DNA of 6,559 nucleotides from Promethearchaeota archaeon (GTDB taxonomy: Archaea; Asgardarchaeota; Lokiarchaeia; Sigynarchaeales; SOKP01). Under the pieces are notes generated by a model. It did no database searches and had not been told where the DNA came from. It saw nothing but the letters and a program-made list of their open reading frames with translations. The stretch's first letter is position 1. Every line of letters starts with the position of its first letter. Positions 1 through 6,507 of this stretch are shown one piece after another. Both the position numbers and the translations under genes were made by a program. The stretch is from contig WJKD01000422.1 of assembly GCA_014729315.1 (NCBI GenBank), forward strand, positions 1 to 6,559, written 5' to 3'.

Positions 1-244
1 GCATATAATATCCCGTAAACGCTTTCAGTTCGATCTCAATTCCTAAATAATCCAAAATTTCAGAAATGTTAGGAATTATTTGGCAAGTGTCGAAAATAAA
101 ACCTTTTCGATCGTAGGAAGTTACATAACCTCCCGTTTTGGGATTTTTCTCGATAATCAATACTGGTTCTTTAATCACATCGTGATTTAGCGCCCACGTA
201 ATTCCCGTACTTAATCCCGTAATACCACCGCCGACGATAATCAT
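1..244 (-). CDS. NAD(P)/FAD-dependent oxidoreductase, N-terminal part (phytoene desaturase/amine oxidase-like), cut by left edge
   Basis: The first 81 codons of a leftward gene are present; the rest lies beyond base 1. The product opens with a Rossmann beta-alpha-beta unit: MIIVGGGITG carries the GxGxxG dinucleotide motif (residues 5-10). The second beta strand ends in an acidic residue (LIIEKN, Glu32), which in this fold binds the FAD ribose. KTGGYVTSYDRKGFIFDT then follows, matching the GG..xS...GF.FD region of phytoene desaturase-like and flavin amine oxidase-like enzymes. The usual DTG after this strand is DTC here. The substrate cannot be told from this fragment; carotenoid, retinol or lipid saturation enzymes are options. 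I chose ATG at 244 because it sits directly before the Rossmann strand. In-frame GTG (286) or TTG (295) would add 14 or 17 residues and cannot be excluded. No clear Shine-Dalgarno site precedes any of these starts. Confidence 0.85.
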   Translation of the reverse strand, partial: MIIVGGGITGLSTGITWALNHDVIKEPVLIIEKNPKTGGYVTSYDRKGFIFDTCQIIPNISEILDYLGIEIELKAFTGYYM

Positions 245-467
245 AGATTTTTTGGTCTTTTGTTTTAAATCGCTCAAAGTAAACACACTTTTCAAATTTT
301 TCTTTTTATTAATTATTGTATTTCTAAATAATACTTCTAAACAATTTATTATAAATAACTATCTTTAGAGTTAATTAAGAAATGTCTTTCGAAATGGGAA
401 AAACTAAAGAAGAGTAAGTTTTCTAAAGCGTGAGATTTTTAAATCAAGATAGGAAACTGTTACTTTT
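245..467. other. AT-rich intergenic region, probable promoter of the leftward FAD oxidoreductase
   Basis: No gene is convincing in these 223 bases. On the minus strand, TTATTTATAATAAA (358-345) is a good TATA-like element and would place transcription start near 326, giving a leader of 30 to 80 bases depending on the start codon. Other AT-rich elements lie closer: AATTAATAAAAAG (318-306), about 25 bases before the GTG at 286, and ATTTAAAA (270-263), about 22 bases before the ATG at 244. The multiple options are why the start of the downstream gene is uncertain. An 11-codon plus-strand ORF at 382-417 has no support as a gene. Confidence 0.4.
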
Positions 468-860
468 TTAACAAGTAGTGTGATAGATTCCAGCGAACTT
501 TTCTTCTGAAGCTAAAAGTGCATTAGTTTTTTCTAAAATATCGGGAGTGTTTGCTTTAATTATTTTAAGGCCGTCTTTTTTCTTCTTTTCTTCCAGCCAA
601 GTTTTAGTCTCTTCGCTCATCGGTAAAACACCTGACTGACCCATCCCAATAAGTAATACTTTCGGATCGTCCTTAAGGACTTGTTCAAGTTCCCAAATAG
701 AAAGTGATCTATGACATTTTATACGAGGTGAATGAGATTTATCACGTTTTTTTAAAGTTCCGTCTTTCAATAAATACACATCGTGTTTATACCTTTTACC
801 ATCAATGGTAATGCTTCCAAATCTCGTATTATCAAATTTCATTATAATCGCATCAACCAT
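468..860 (-). CDS. Mth938/AAMDC-family small protein
   Basis: This is a 130-residue soluble protein with the hallmarks of the Mth938-like fold (DUF498; relatives are archaeal MTH938, eukaryotic AAMDC and the complex I assembly factor NDUFAF3). FGSITIDGKRYKHDVYL (residues 14-30) is the usual opening strand pair. LSIWELEQVL (53-62) is the helix before the core strand, LLIGMGQSGVLPM (69-81) is the family's IGtGqxG turn, and the chain ends in the typical HTTC (127-130). Length is normal for the family. The molecular function is not established, and the domain is often described as a ligand-binding or assembly-factor fold. The family core begins near Gly15, so starts at Met1 (860) or Met7 (842) both fit. 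The gene lies 88 bases downstream of the GlcD-FeS gene on the same strand, so cotranscription is possible, though a TATA-like box precedes it. It has no membrane segment or signal peptide. Confidence 0.85.
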   Translation of the reverse strand: MVDAIIMKFDNTRFGSITIDGKRYKHDVYLLKDGTLKKRDKSHSPRIKCHRSLSIWELEQVLKDDPKVLLIGMGQSGVLPMSEETKTWLEEKKKKDGLKIIKANTPDILEKTNALLASEEKFAGIYHTTC

Positions 861-905
861 AAAACATATGTTAAGGTCTCCTTAGAAATTCTAATATTTA
901 AAACT
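853..905 (-). promoter_or_regulatory. Start region of the Mth938-like gene: TATA-like box, AAGGAG and a 4-codon ORF
   Basis: Reading leftward, TTTTAAATA (903-895) resembles an archaeal TATA box and would start transcription near 870-875. A clear AAGGAG Shine-Dalgarno match lies at 883-878. It is 10 bases before an ATG at 867 that opens a four-codon reading frame ending in TGA at 853, and 17 bases before the gene's ATG at 860, which lies inside that mini-frame. If the TATA box is used, the AAGGAG may not be in that transcript. It would count only in a longer message reading through from the upstream gene. The signals therefore conflict over which start is used and how. Confidence 0.4.
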
Positions 906-948
906 AATTATCATATCATAAGCATCTCTCGGGGATAAGTTAATAATT

Positions 949-2685
949 TCACGAATGATGGAGGATTTCACGTGCTTTTTCAAAAATTTCAAAAGTAATC
1001 ACTCCGGCGGGGCATTGTGTTTTACACTCGCCGCAGAGCGTGCATGTGTGAAGTATTTTGTTGATTATGGCGGAATTTACCGATAACAAATCCCCGAAGA
1101 TCAACCCATTTAGAATGCTCAATCTTCCCCTTGGACTGAAAGCTTCCAGACGATACACTTTCTTAGAAACGCATGAAGGTGCACAAAGACCGCATCTCAT
1201 ACAGTTAAAAGTTAAGATCTTGTTCGGTTGATTTTCTAAAGTCCTTTTAGTTGGTGTTCTTGGTAATTCGGTAAGCAAACCTTTTCCTTGACCTGGGCTG
1301 AGAATCTCGTTCGGATCGAATAAGAGTTTGAGATCTTTCATTAGATTAACAACTGTTTCAGGATGTTCTGAAGCTAAATAAGGTGTTTTCACTTTTCCGA
1401 TTCCGTGTTCGCCTGTTAAAGACCCTCCAATTGGTAAAATGATTACATTATACAAATAATCCATCGCTTTTTGAAAGTCTTTCACGTCTTTAGGGTTGTT
1501 TTCGTTGAAGAGGAATTTAGGATGTAGATTGCCCTCCATATGACAAGTAATACCCACTGAGAGGTTTGAAGACCCAATCTTTTTGGGAATCTTTTTAATT
1601 TTTTTAACTGTAGCTGAGAATTCTGTAATAGGAATTGAGCAGTCTTCGGTACAAGTAAAAGATTTAATTCTTGACGTAGCGGGAAGGCTCGCCTTTCTCG
1701 CTTTAATTAAGATGTCTCTTTCTTCGTCTGTTTCAGCAACTTTATAAAATCTTGGTTCCTTGTTCTTGAAAATTTCGAACAATAGTGAAAAATCGTGATC
1801 TACTTGACTTGTATCTCGGCCATCAACTTCAGCAATTAATACATAACCAACGGGGTAATTTTTGTATTCATCACCTAAATAATCGTAAACTACCCTGATT
1901 ACGACATCGTCTATAAATTCTAACATATTAGGAACAATTCCCCGCTTCCTAAGTTCAATAACTGCCTCGCTTACCTTTTCTAATTGGTCGTAGACAAAAA
2001 AACCTAATTTACGAAACTTGGGTAAAGGTCGAATTCTTAAACCTACTTTTGTAATTACTCCTAAAGTACCTTCAGAGCCCACAATGAGATCTTTCATATT
2101 GTAGGAAGAAACAGATTTCAACACTTTGGCGCCAAGCCGCAGAATCTCTCCGTTTGGAAGTATAACTTCTAAAGTAAGCACATAATCTTTAGTGACCCCA
2201 TATTTAAACGCTTGAACACCCCCGGCATTTGTAGCAACCATCCCTCCTATGGTGCAGATCGAGCTCGAACCGGGATCAGGAGGAAAAAAATAACCATAGG
2301 GTTTTAAATCCTCATTTAAATCGTCGCAAATTACGCCGGGTTCAACTTCAACCATATTATTCACGATGTCAACGGAAAGGATATCGTCCATTTGAGATAA
2401 ATCTAGCATAACCCCTCCGTGAGAGGTTAGATGTCCTGCTGATAAACTTGTCCCACTTCCTCTAGGAGTCACGGCAATTTTTTCTTTATTTGCTAATCGT
2501 AAAATCTTTGAAACTTGATCCGTTGATTGAGCAATTATTACCAAATCTGGAACCCAATTTTTTTCAAATATGGTCGGACCAAACGCATATGTCCATCTTA
2601 TTGCGTATTCTGAAATGCAATTTTGTTCTCCTACGATTTTTTTGAATTTTTCGAGCAATGCTTTAGAAATTTTATTATATTTCAT
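949..2685 (-). CDS. GlcD-type FAD-linked 2-hydroxyacid dehydrogenase with C-terminal two-[4Fe-4S] domain
   Basis: This 578-residue flavoenzyme belongs to the VAO/PCMH family and probably oxidises glycolate, D-lactate or a similar 2-hydroxyacid to the 2-oxoacid. The FAD-binding domain spans about 44-222: PRGSGTSLSAGH (74-85), FFPPDPGSSS (133-142), GGMVATNAGG (147-156) and GSEGTLGVIT (203-212). The substrate/cap domain spans about 223-468 and holds HMEGNLHP (382-389), GEHGIGK (425-431) and FDPNEILSPGQG (456-467). A ferredoxin-like tail follows: Cys495, 498, 501, 505 and Cys548, 551, 554, 558-Pro, two complete CxxCxxCxxxC motifs. In glycolate oxidase these motifs open the separate GlcF subunit. 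Here they are fused to GlcD, but the CCG domains that normally follow are missing. The HxGDGNxH metal motif is one residue short. No signal peptide or membrane helix is evident, so it is likely cytoplasmic, passing electrons from FAD through the clusters to an unknown acceptor. The exact substrate cannot be read from the sequence. Confidence 0.9.
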   Translation of the reverse strand: MKYNKISKALLEKFKKIVGEQNCISEYAIRWTYAFGPTIFEKNWVPDLVIIAQSTDQVSKILRLANKEKIAVTPRGSGTSLSAGHLTSHGGVMLDLSQMDDILSVDIVNNMVEVEPGVICDDLNEDLKPYGYFFPPDPGSSSICTIGGMVATNAGGVQAFKYGVTKDYVLTLEVILPNGEILRLGAKVLKSVSSYNMKDLIVGSEGTLGVITKVGLRIRPLPKFRKLGFFVYDQLEKVSEAVIELRKRGIVPNMLEFIDDVVIRVVYDYLGDEYKNYPVGYVLIAEVDGRDTSQVDHDFSLLFEIFKNKEPRFYKVAETDEERDILIKARKASLPATSRIKSFTCTEDCSIPITEFSATVKKIKKIPKKIGSSNLSVGITCHMEGNLHPKFLFNENNPKDVKDFQKAMDYLYNVIILPIGGSLTGEHGIGKVKTPYLASEHPETVVNLMKDLKLLFDPNEILSPGQGKGLLTELPRTPTKRTLENQPNKILTFNCMRCGLCAPSCVSKKVYRLEAFSPRGRLSILNGLIFGDLLSVNSAIINKILHTCTLCGECKTQCPAGVITFEIFEKAREILHHS

Positions 2686-2911
2686 GCTTCAATGACATCT
2701 AAATTTACGATAATCCGAGATTATAACTTCTTCTATTGAGTAAAGATAATAATTTGTTAATTTTCAAAATTAGTATTATTTTTCTCAATTGGTCCTTTTA
2801 GAGTATTTTTGATCACTGTGAATTCGTTCATTATTTTTATGTTATTTTCTTAAAGAGTTAATTATTTATTTCATAAAATCCATAGATTTTACTTAAACAT
2901 AAATAATTATA
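2686..2911. promoter_or_regulatory. Divergent promoter region between the GlcD-FeS gene and the AOR gene
   Basis: This very AT-rich 226-base region lies between two genes transcribed away from each other. For the leftward gene, the TTATAA element at 2726-2721 would start transcription near 2698, leaving a leader of about 13 bases before ATG at 2685. For the rightward gene, TTTCATAAAAT (2868-2878) would start transcription near 2900, about 12 bases before ATG at 2912. Neither start has a convincing Shine-Dalgarno site. A perfect 7-base inverted repeat with one central base lies between the two promoters (2758-2772). These are visual matches to archaeal TATA spacing and are not mapped starts. 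No small gene is seen here. Confidence 0.5.
2758..2772. repeat. Palindrome TAATTTT-C-AAAATTA, possible operator
   Basis: This is a perfect inverted repeat of 7-base arms around a single C, upstream of both divergent promoters. Its size and position would suit a dimeric helix-turn-helix regulator of the two redox genes. In DNA this AT-rich a palindrome of this length can arise by chance, so the function is only a possibility. Confidence 0.25.
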
Positions 2912-4729
2912 ATGGCGAACTTTATGGGAAAAATTTTGCGAATCAATTTAACCTCAAAAGAAATTACTATTGAATCTGTTCGAGAGGAAGATGAGACCAA
3001 ATACATCGGAGGACCAGGAGTAGCGGCTGCTATATTTACTCGAGAAGTTTCTCCAGATGTCGACGCTTTCGATAAGCACAATTATCTGATATTCTCAGCA
3101 GGCCCATTGTGCGGAACTATGGTTCCATTCTGCGGTAGGCACTTTCTAATGGCTAAATCGCCGTTGACGGGTATAATAGGTGAATCTTCGGCGGGAGGAT
3201 TTTTTGGAAGAGAAATGAGAGCAGCGGGATACGACCACATTATAATTACCGGTAAAAGCGAAAATCCTGTTTATTTGTGGATTAATGACGAGAATGTGGA
3301 AATTAGAGAAGCGGGTGATTTATGGGGTAAAGGTATTAAAGAATCAGAAAAAAAAATTCAAACCCTCGTTAACGAGAGTAAAGCAAAAGTAGCAGTAATT
3401 GGTCCAGCGGGAGAGAATTTAGTAAAATACGCGTGTATCATGAGCGAAGAGGATCATGCCGCTGGACGCTGTGGTATGGGCGCAGTAATGGGAAGCAAAA
3501 AGTTAAAAGGAATAGCTATCCGGGGAACAAATAAAATCTTAGCCTCAGATAAAGAGAAACTTAAAGAACCGGTAAATACTTTACGTGAAATGACAAAAAA
3601 TAGTCCTATGGCACAAGTAATGAGCGAATTGGGCACATTGGTTCACATGGATAATTATGTTAGTGCAGGAGATGTACCAATAAAAAATTTTACAGAAAGT
3701 CGATGGAGAGGAACCAAGAAAATAGGGGCCTACGCCGTGAAAGAGAGAGGAGATGTTAAACATTATGGTTGTTTCAATTGCCCAGTAGCTTGCAGAGGCA
3801 AAATAAAATACAACGAAGAATGGGTGGAATGGCCAGAATACGAGGCTCTTGCTATGATTGGCTCTAATCTTTATGTTGACGACTTAGAAGAGATAATAAA
3901 ATGGAATTTAATCGCGAACGATTTAGGATTAGATGTTATATCGTTAGGAAGTACAATTGCAGTCTTTTTAGAATCACTTGAAAGGGGATTATTAGATATT
4001 GATCCGGAAGAATTAGGATACGAAAAAGACCCAGAAAACCCAGAAAAATATAATATTTGGGGAGTGACAGAACCGATAGAAAAAATTATAAGGATGATCG
4101 GAGAACGTAAAGATATTGGCGATCGCCTCGCACTTGGAGTTAAGCAATTTTGTGAGAATTCAAAACTACCCGATGATTTAAACGTAACGGGGAAAGGACT
4201 TGAAGTTCCCGCTCACGAGCCGCGAGCAAATAATATGACTGCTTTAGACTACGCGACTACCTCAAGAGGAGCTTATCATTGTTTTGAACCACTTCACCTT
4301 TCCTTTGTAATGAATTTAAAAACAGACATCGGTCTTTCAGAAAGAATAGATCCATTCAGTACTGGAGAAGAACTGGTTTCTGCGGTAAAAAAAGTTCAAG
4401 ACGCAAGTGAAGCTTTCATTGCCTGTGGAGGGTGTATATTTGGATTTCATATGACGAGTGCGGTTAAACCTTGGATTGACTCATTAAACTCAGTTGTTGG
4501 AAGTTCTTATAGCATTGAGGAATGGATGAAAGCGGGGGAAGAGATCTTTAACTTAAAGAGAAAATATAATTTACAATGTGGTATTACTAAAGAGGATGAC
4601 ACAGTGGGGTCTCGGTTTTTTACTCCCATTCCTAAAGGCGGTACTAAGAAGAATGTACCACCACTAGATTTATTAGTTCAAGATTACTATAAACTTAGAA
4701 AATGGGATGCAGAAGGGAGACCTCAATAA
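2912..4729 (+). CDS. Aldehyde:ferredoxin oxidoreductase (tungsten/molybdenum-pterin, AOR family)
   Basis: This 605-residue enzyme oxidises an aldehyde to the carboxylic acid and reduces ferredoxin, using a bis-pterin tungsten or molybdenum cofactor and one [4Fe-4S] cluster in the cytoplasm of anaerobes. Length matches the family (about 600-620). The N-terminal pterin-binding domain (about 1-210) shows MGKILRINLTS (5-15), YIGGPGVAA (31-39), AKSPLTGIIGESSAGGFFG (81-99) and GRCGMGAVMGSKKLKGIAIRG (185-205). The cluster motif is Cys287-x2-Cys290-x3-Cys294 (CFNCPVAC). PEYEAL (308-313) and SRGAYH (451-456) carry the Glu311 and His456 equivalents of the active-site Glu and His known in Pyrococcus AOR. 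The fourth cluster ligand is Cys505 or Cys508 within ACGGCIFG. The protein ends at WDAEGRPQ, where relatives usually add a short Leu-rich tail. Aldehyde specificity cannot be predicted. ATG 2912 gives the family-typical N-terminus. No pterin-cofactor biosynthesis or ferredoxin genes are in the window. Confidence 0.95.
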   Translation: MANFMGKILRINLTSKEITIESVREEDETKYIGGPGVAAAIFTREVSPDVDAFDKHNYLIFSAGPLCGTMVPFCGRHFLMAKSPLTGIIGESSAGGFFGREMRAAGYDHIIITGKSENPVYLWINDENVEIREAGDLWGKGIKESEKKIQTLVNESKAKVAVIGPAGENLVKYACIMSEEDHAAGRCGMGAVMGSKKLKGIAIRGTNKILASDKEKLKEPVNTLREMTKNSPMAQVMSELGTLVHMDNYVSAGDVPIKNFTESRWRGTKKIGAYAVKERGDVKHYGCFNCPVACRGKIKYNEEWVEWPEYEALAMIGSNLYVDDLEEIIKWNLIANDLGLDVISLGSTIAVFLESLERGLLDIDPEELGYEKDPENPEKYNIWGVTEPIEKIIRMIGERKDIGDRLALGVKQFCENSKLPDDLNVTGKGLEVPAHEPRANNMTALDYATTSRGAYHCFEPLHLSFVMNLKTDIGLSERIDPFSTGEELVSAVKKVQDASEAFIACGGCIFGFHMTSAVKPWIDSLNSVVGSSYSIEEWMKAGEEIFNLKRKYNLQCGITKEDDTVGSRFFTPIPKGGTKKNVPPLDLLVQDYYKLRKWDAEGRPQ

Positions 4730-4733
4730 CAAC

Positions 4734-4746
4734 TTTTTTTTATTTC
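4734..4746 (+). terminator. Oligo-T terminator after the AOR gene
   Basis: Eight consecutive T (4734-4741), then ATTTC, begin four bases after the AOR stop codon, and no GC-rich hairpin precedes them. This is the form expected of intrinsic archaeal terminators. It suggests the AOR message ends here and the next gene is transcribed separately. Confidence 0.55.
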
Positions 4747-4792
4747 TATAAAATTAATTAAAGATATTATAACAAGCAATTTAGTCAATCAA

Positions 4793-4821
4793 TTTTTAAA
4801 CTTGAATGAGAATGGTTTTGT
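4793..4821 (+). promoter_or_regulatory. TATA-like box for a probably leaderless GH13 message
   Basis: TTTTTAAA at 4793-4800 is centred about 25 bases before the ATG at 4822. That is the usual archaeal distance from TATA box to transcription start, so transcription would begin at or very near the start codon. No Shine-Dalgarno sequence is seen at the right spacing, and an in-frame TGA at 4807-4809 with no start codon after it rules out an upstream start. Together these favour a leaderless transcript. Confidence 0.45.
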
Positions 4822-6507
4822 ATGAATCAAACTTACAATTTTAAATGGTGGCAGAATACTATAGTTTATCAAATTTATCCTAGATCTTTTAAAGATAGCA
4901 CAGGAAATGGAATAGGAGATTTAAGAGGCGTTATCTCTAAATTAGACTATGTGGTAGATTTAGGTATTGAAACTATATGGTTTAATCCCTTTTTTCCATC
5001 TCCTCAGCAAGATCACGGATACGACGTGTCAAATTATCGCGATATACATCCAACATATGGTACTATGAAAGATTTTGATGAATTAATTAGTAAAATACAT
5101 AAACATAACTTAAAGATCGTTCTAGATTTAGTTATCAACCATACATCGATGAAACATCCCTGGTTCAAGGAATCTGCTTCAAGTAGGGACAATCCCAAGC
5201 GAGATTGGTATATCTGGCGAGATGGAAGGAAGCCGAATGGAAAAAAACCACCAAATAACTGGAAACAAAATGTGGGAGGGTCAGCTTGGACTTATTATGA
5301 AAATACCGATCAATGGGTTTATCACCATTTTTTACCTTTTTTGGTAGATTTAAACTACCGAAATCCCGATGTAAAGGAAGAAATGTTTAACATAATCAAG
5401 TTTTGGTTAGATAAAGGTGTAGATGGGTTTCGCTTGGACATCTTTCATTCTATTTACGAAGATAAAGACTTAAAAGACGACAAATTTTGTTTTAAGGTTT
5501 TTCCATCAGACGACAGTGTTGCTACTCTGTTTCGTTGTCATAAATACGATTTAAATTTGCCCGAAACCTATGATTTTGCGGTTGAACTCAGAACATTAAT
5601 TGATTCTTACGACAATCCTAAAAGATTTCTTGTTGGTGAAGTATTTGGTTCTTTTAAAGATGTGATAAAGTATTACGGACCAAAAAATAACGGACTCAAT
5701 TTAGTATTTCTATTCCAACTAACCTCTGCGATTTTATCGTTCAATCCACAGAAGATTCGGGAAATCTTAGTTAAGATTGAAAAACACTTACCTTACCCTT
5801 TTACGCCTACATGTGTATACGGAAATCATGATAGGACTAGATATATTACATTACTTGGAAATAATGAGGAAAAAGTTAAGCTCTTGGTGACTATGCAGTT
5901 GACTTTGCGCTCTGTTCCTTTCATTTATTACGGGGAAGAAATTGGATTGCCTAATACATGGTTTAAACTTAAAAATAGCAAGGATCCAATTGCCCAAAAA
6001 TACGCAACCTTTCCAATCCCTCAAATTACAAAACTTTTAGGTGTGGTTTTATCAAGAGACGGGTGTCGTACTCCAATGCAGTGGTCTTCTGAGTCGAACG
6101 CCGGATTTTCAGATAATCCTAATGCCGAGCCATGGTTAAAAGTATCTGATTCTTATGAACAAGTGAATGTTGAAGCCCAACAGAATGATCCTCGTTCTTT
6201 ATTGAATCATTATAAAAAATTGATAAAAATTCGTAAAGAAAATATTGAACTACAAATAGGAAATCTACGTTTTATAAATAATGAAAATCTTAAGGATAGA
6301 ATCCTTGGATATGAAAGAATCTTTGATAAAAAATCGCTCTTTATCTACTTGAATTTCTCTAAAGAAAGTATTAAAATCAATTTGCCAATAGAAAGATATA
6401 GTATTCAGTTTAGGTCTTCGAAAATTATTGCAAATCCAGAAATACAACATGATAGTACTAGGATAAAATTATTTCCTTATGAAGGAATCATTTTAAAACT
6501 ATTATAA
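4822..6507 (+). CDS. GH13 alpha-glucosidase (oligo-1,6-glucosidase/maltase type)
   Basis: This 561-residue glycoside hydrolase family 13 enzyme probably cleaves terminal alpha-linked glucose from maltose, isomaltose or short maltodextrins. WWQNTIVYQIYPRSF (9-23) and GNGIGDLRGV (28-37) open the TIM barrel. Conserved regions follow in order: DLVINHT (102-108), VDLN (175-178, region V; QPDLN in the oligo-1,6-glucosidase group), GFRLDIF (202-208), GEVFG (272-276), GNHDRTR (334-340) and PFIYYGEEIG (366-375). The catalytic triad is Asp206 (nucleophile), Glu273 (acid/base) and Asp337. RDGCRTPMQW (412-421) and NAGF (426-429) are typical of alpha-glucosidases and trehalose synthase-like members, and a beta-sandwich domain fills the last 80 or so residues. 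All catalytic residues are intact and length is normal. There is no signal peptide, so it is likely cytoplasmic. Ile207 after the nucleophile resembles the Val of isomaltases more than the Ala/Thr of maltases, a weak hint of alpha-1,6 activity. Confidence 0.93.
   Translation: MNQTYNFKWWQNTIVYQIYPRSFKDSTGNGIGDLRGVISKLDYVVDLGIETIWFNPFFPSPQQDHGYDVSNYRDIHPTYGTMKDFDELISKIHKHNLKIVLDLVINHTSMKHPWFKESASSRDNPKRDWYIWRDGRKPNGKKPPNNWKQNVGGSAWTYYENTDQWVYHHFLPFLVDLNYRNPDVKEEMFNIIKFWLDKGVDGFRLDIFHSIYEDKDLKDDKFCFKVFPSDDSVATLFRCHKYDLNLPETYDFAVELRTLIDSYDNPKRFLVGEVFGSFKDVIKYYGPKNNGLNLVFLFQLTSAILSFNPQKIREILVKIEKHLPYPFTPTCVYGNHDRTRYITLLGNNEEKVKLLVTMQLTLRSVPFIYYGEEIGLPNTWFKLKNSKDPIAQKYATFPIPQITKLLGVVLSRDGCRTPMQWSSESNAGFSDNPNAEPWLKVSDSYEQVNVEAQQNDPRSLLNHYKKLIKIRKENIELQIGNLRFINNENLKDRILGYERIFDKKSLFIYLNFSKESIKINLPIERYSIQFRSSKIIANPEIQHDSTRIKLFPYEGIILKLL

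Noticed and set aside
382..417. Plus-strand 11-codon ORF (MSFEMGKTKEE) in the gap between the two leftmost genes
   Set aside because: It is very short, has no ribosome-binding site and an in-frame stop just upstream; it is best explained by chance.
436..450. Small inverted repeat GATTT/AAATC downstream of the Mth938-like gene
   Set aside because: The arms are only five AT-rich bases with no T tract on the minus strand after it, so a terminator call is not supported.
1012..1203. Reading the two-cluster tail as a separate ferredoxin gene
   Set aside because: The tail is in frame with the FAD domains without a stop, joined by a linker of about 25 residues, and no start signal precedes it.
2893..3081. 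Minus-strand 62-codon ORF
   Set aside because: It lies almost entirely antisense to the start of the AOR gene, which has strong family motifs, and its own product shows no recognisable domain.
3454..3763. Two overlapping minus-strand ORFs of about 60 codons
   Set aside because: Both are antisense to the conserved GRCGMGAVMG and cluster region of the AOR gene; no start signals or domains support them.
6265..6450. Minus-strand 61-codon ORF
   Set aside because: It is antisense to the C-terminal beta-domain of the GH13 gene and has low-complexity Phe/Ile-rich content, with no start signal.
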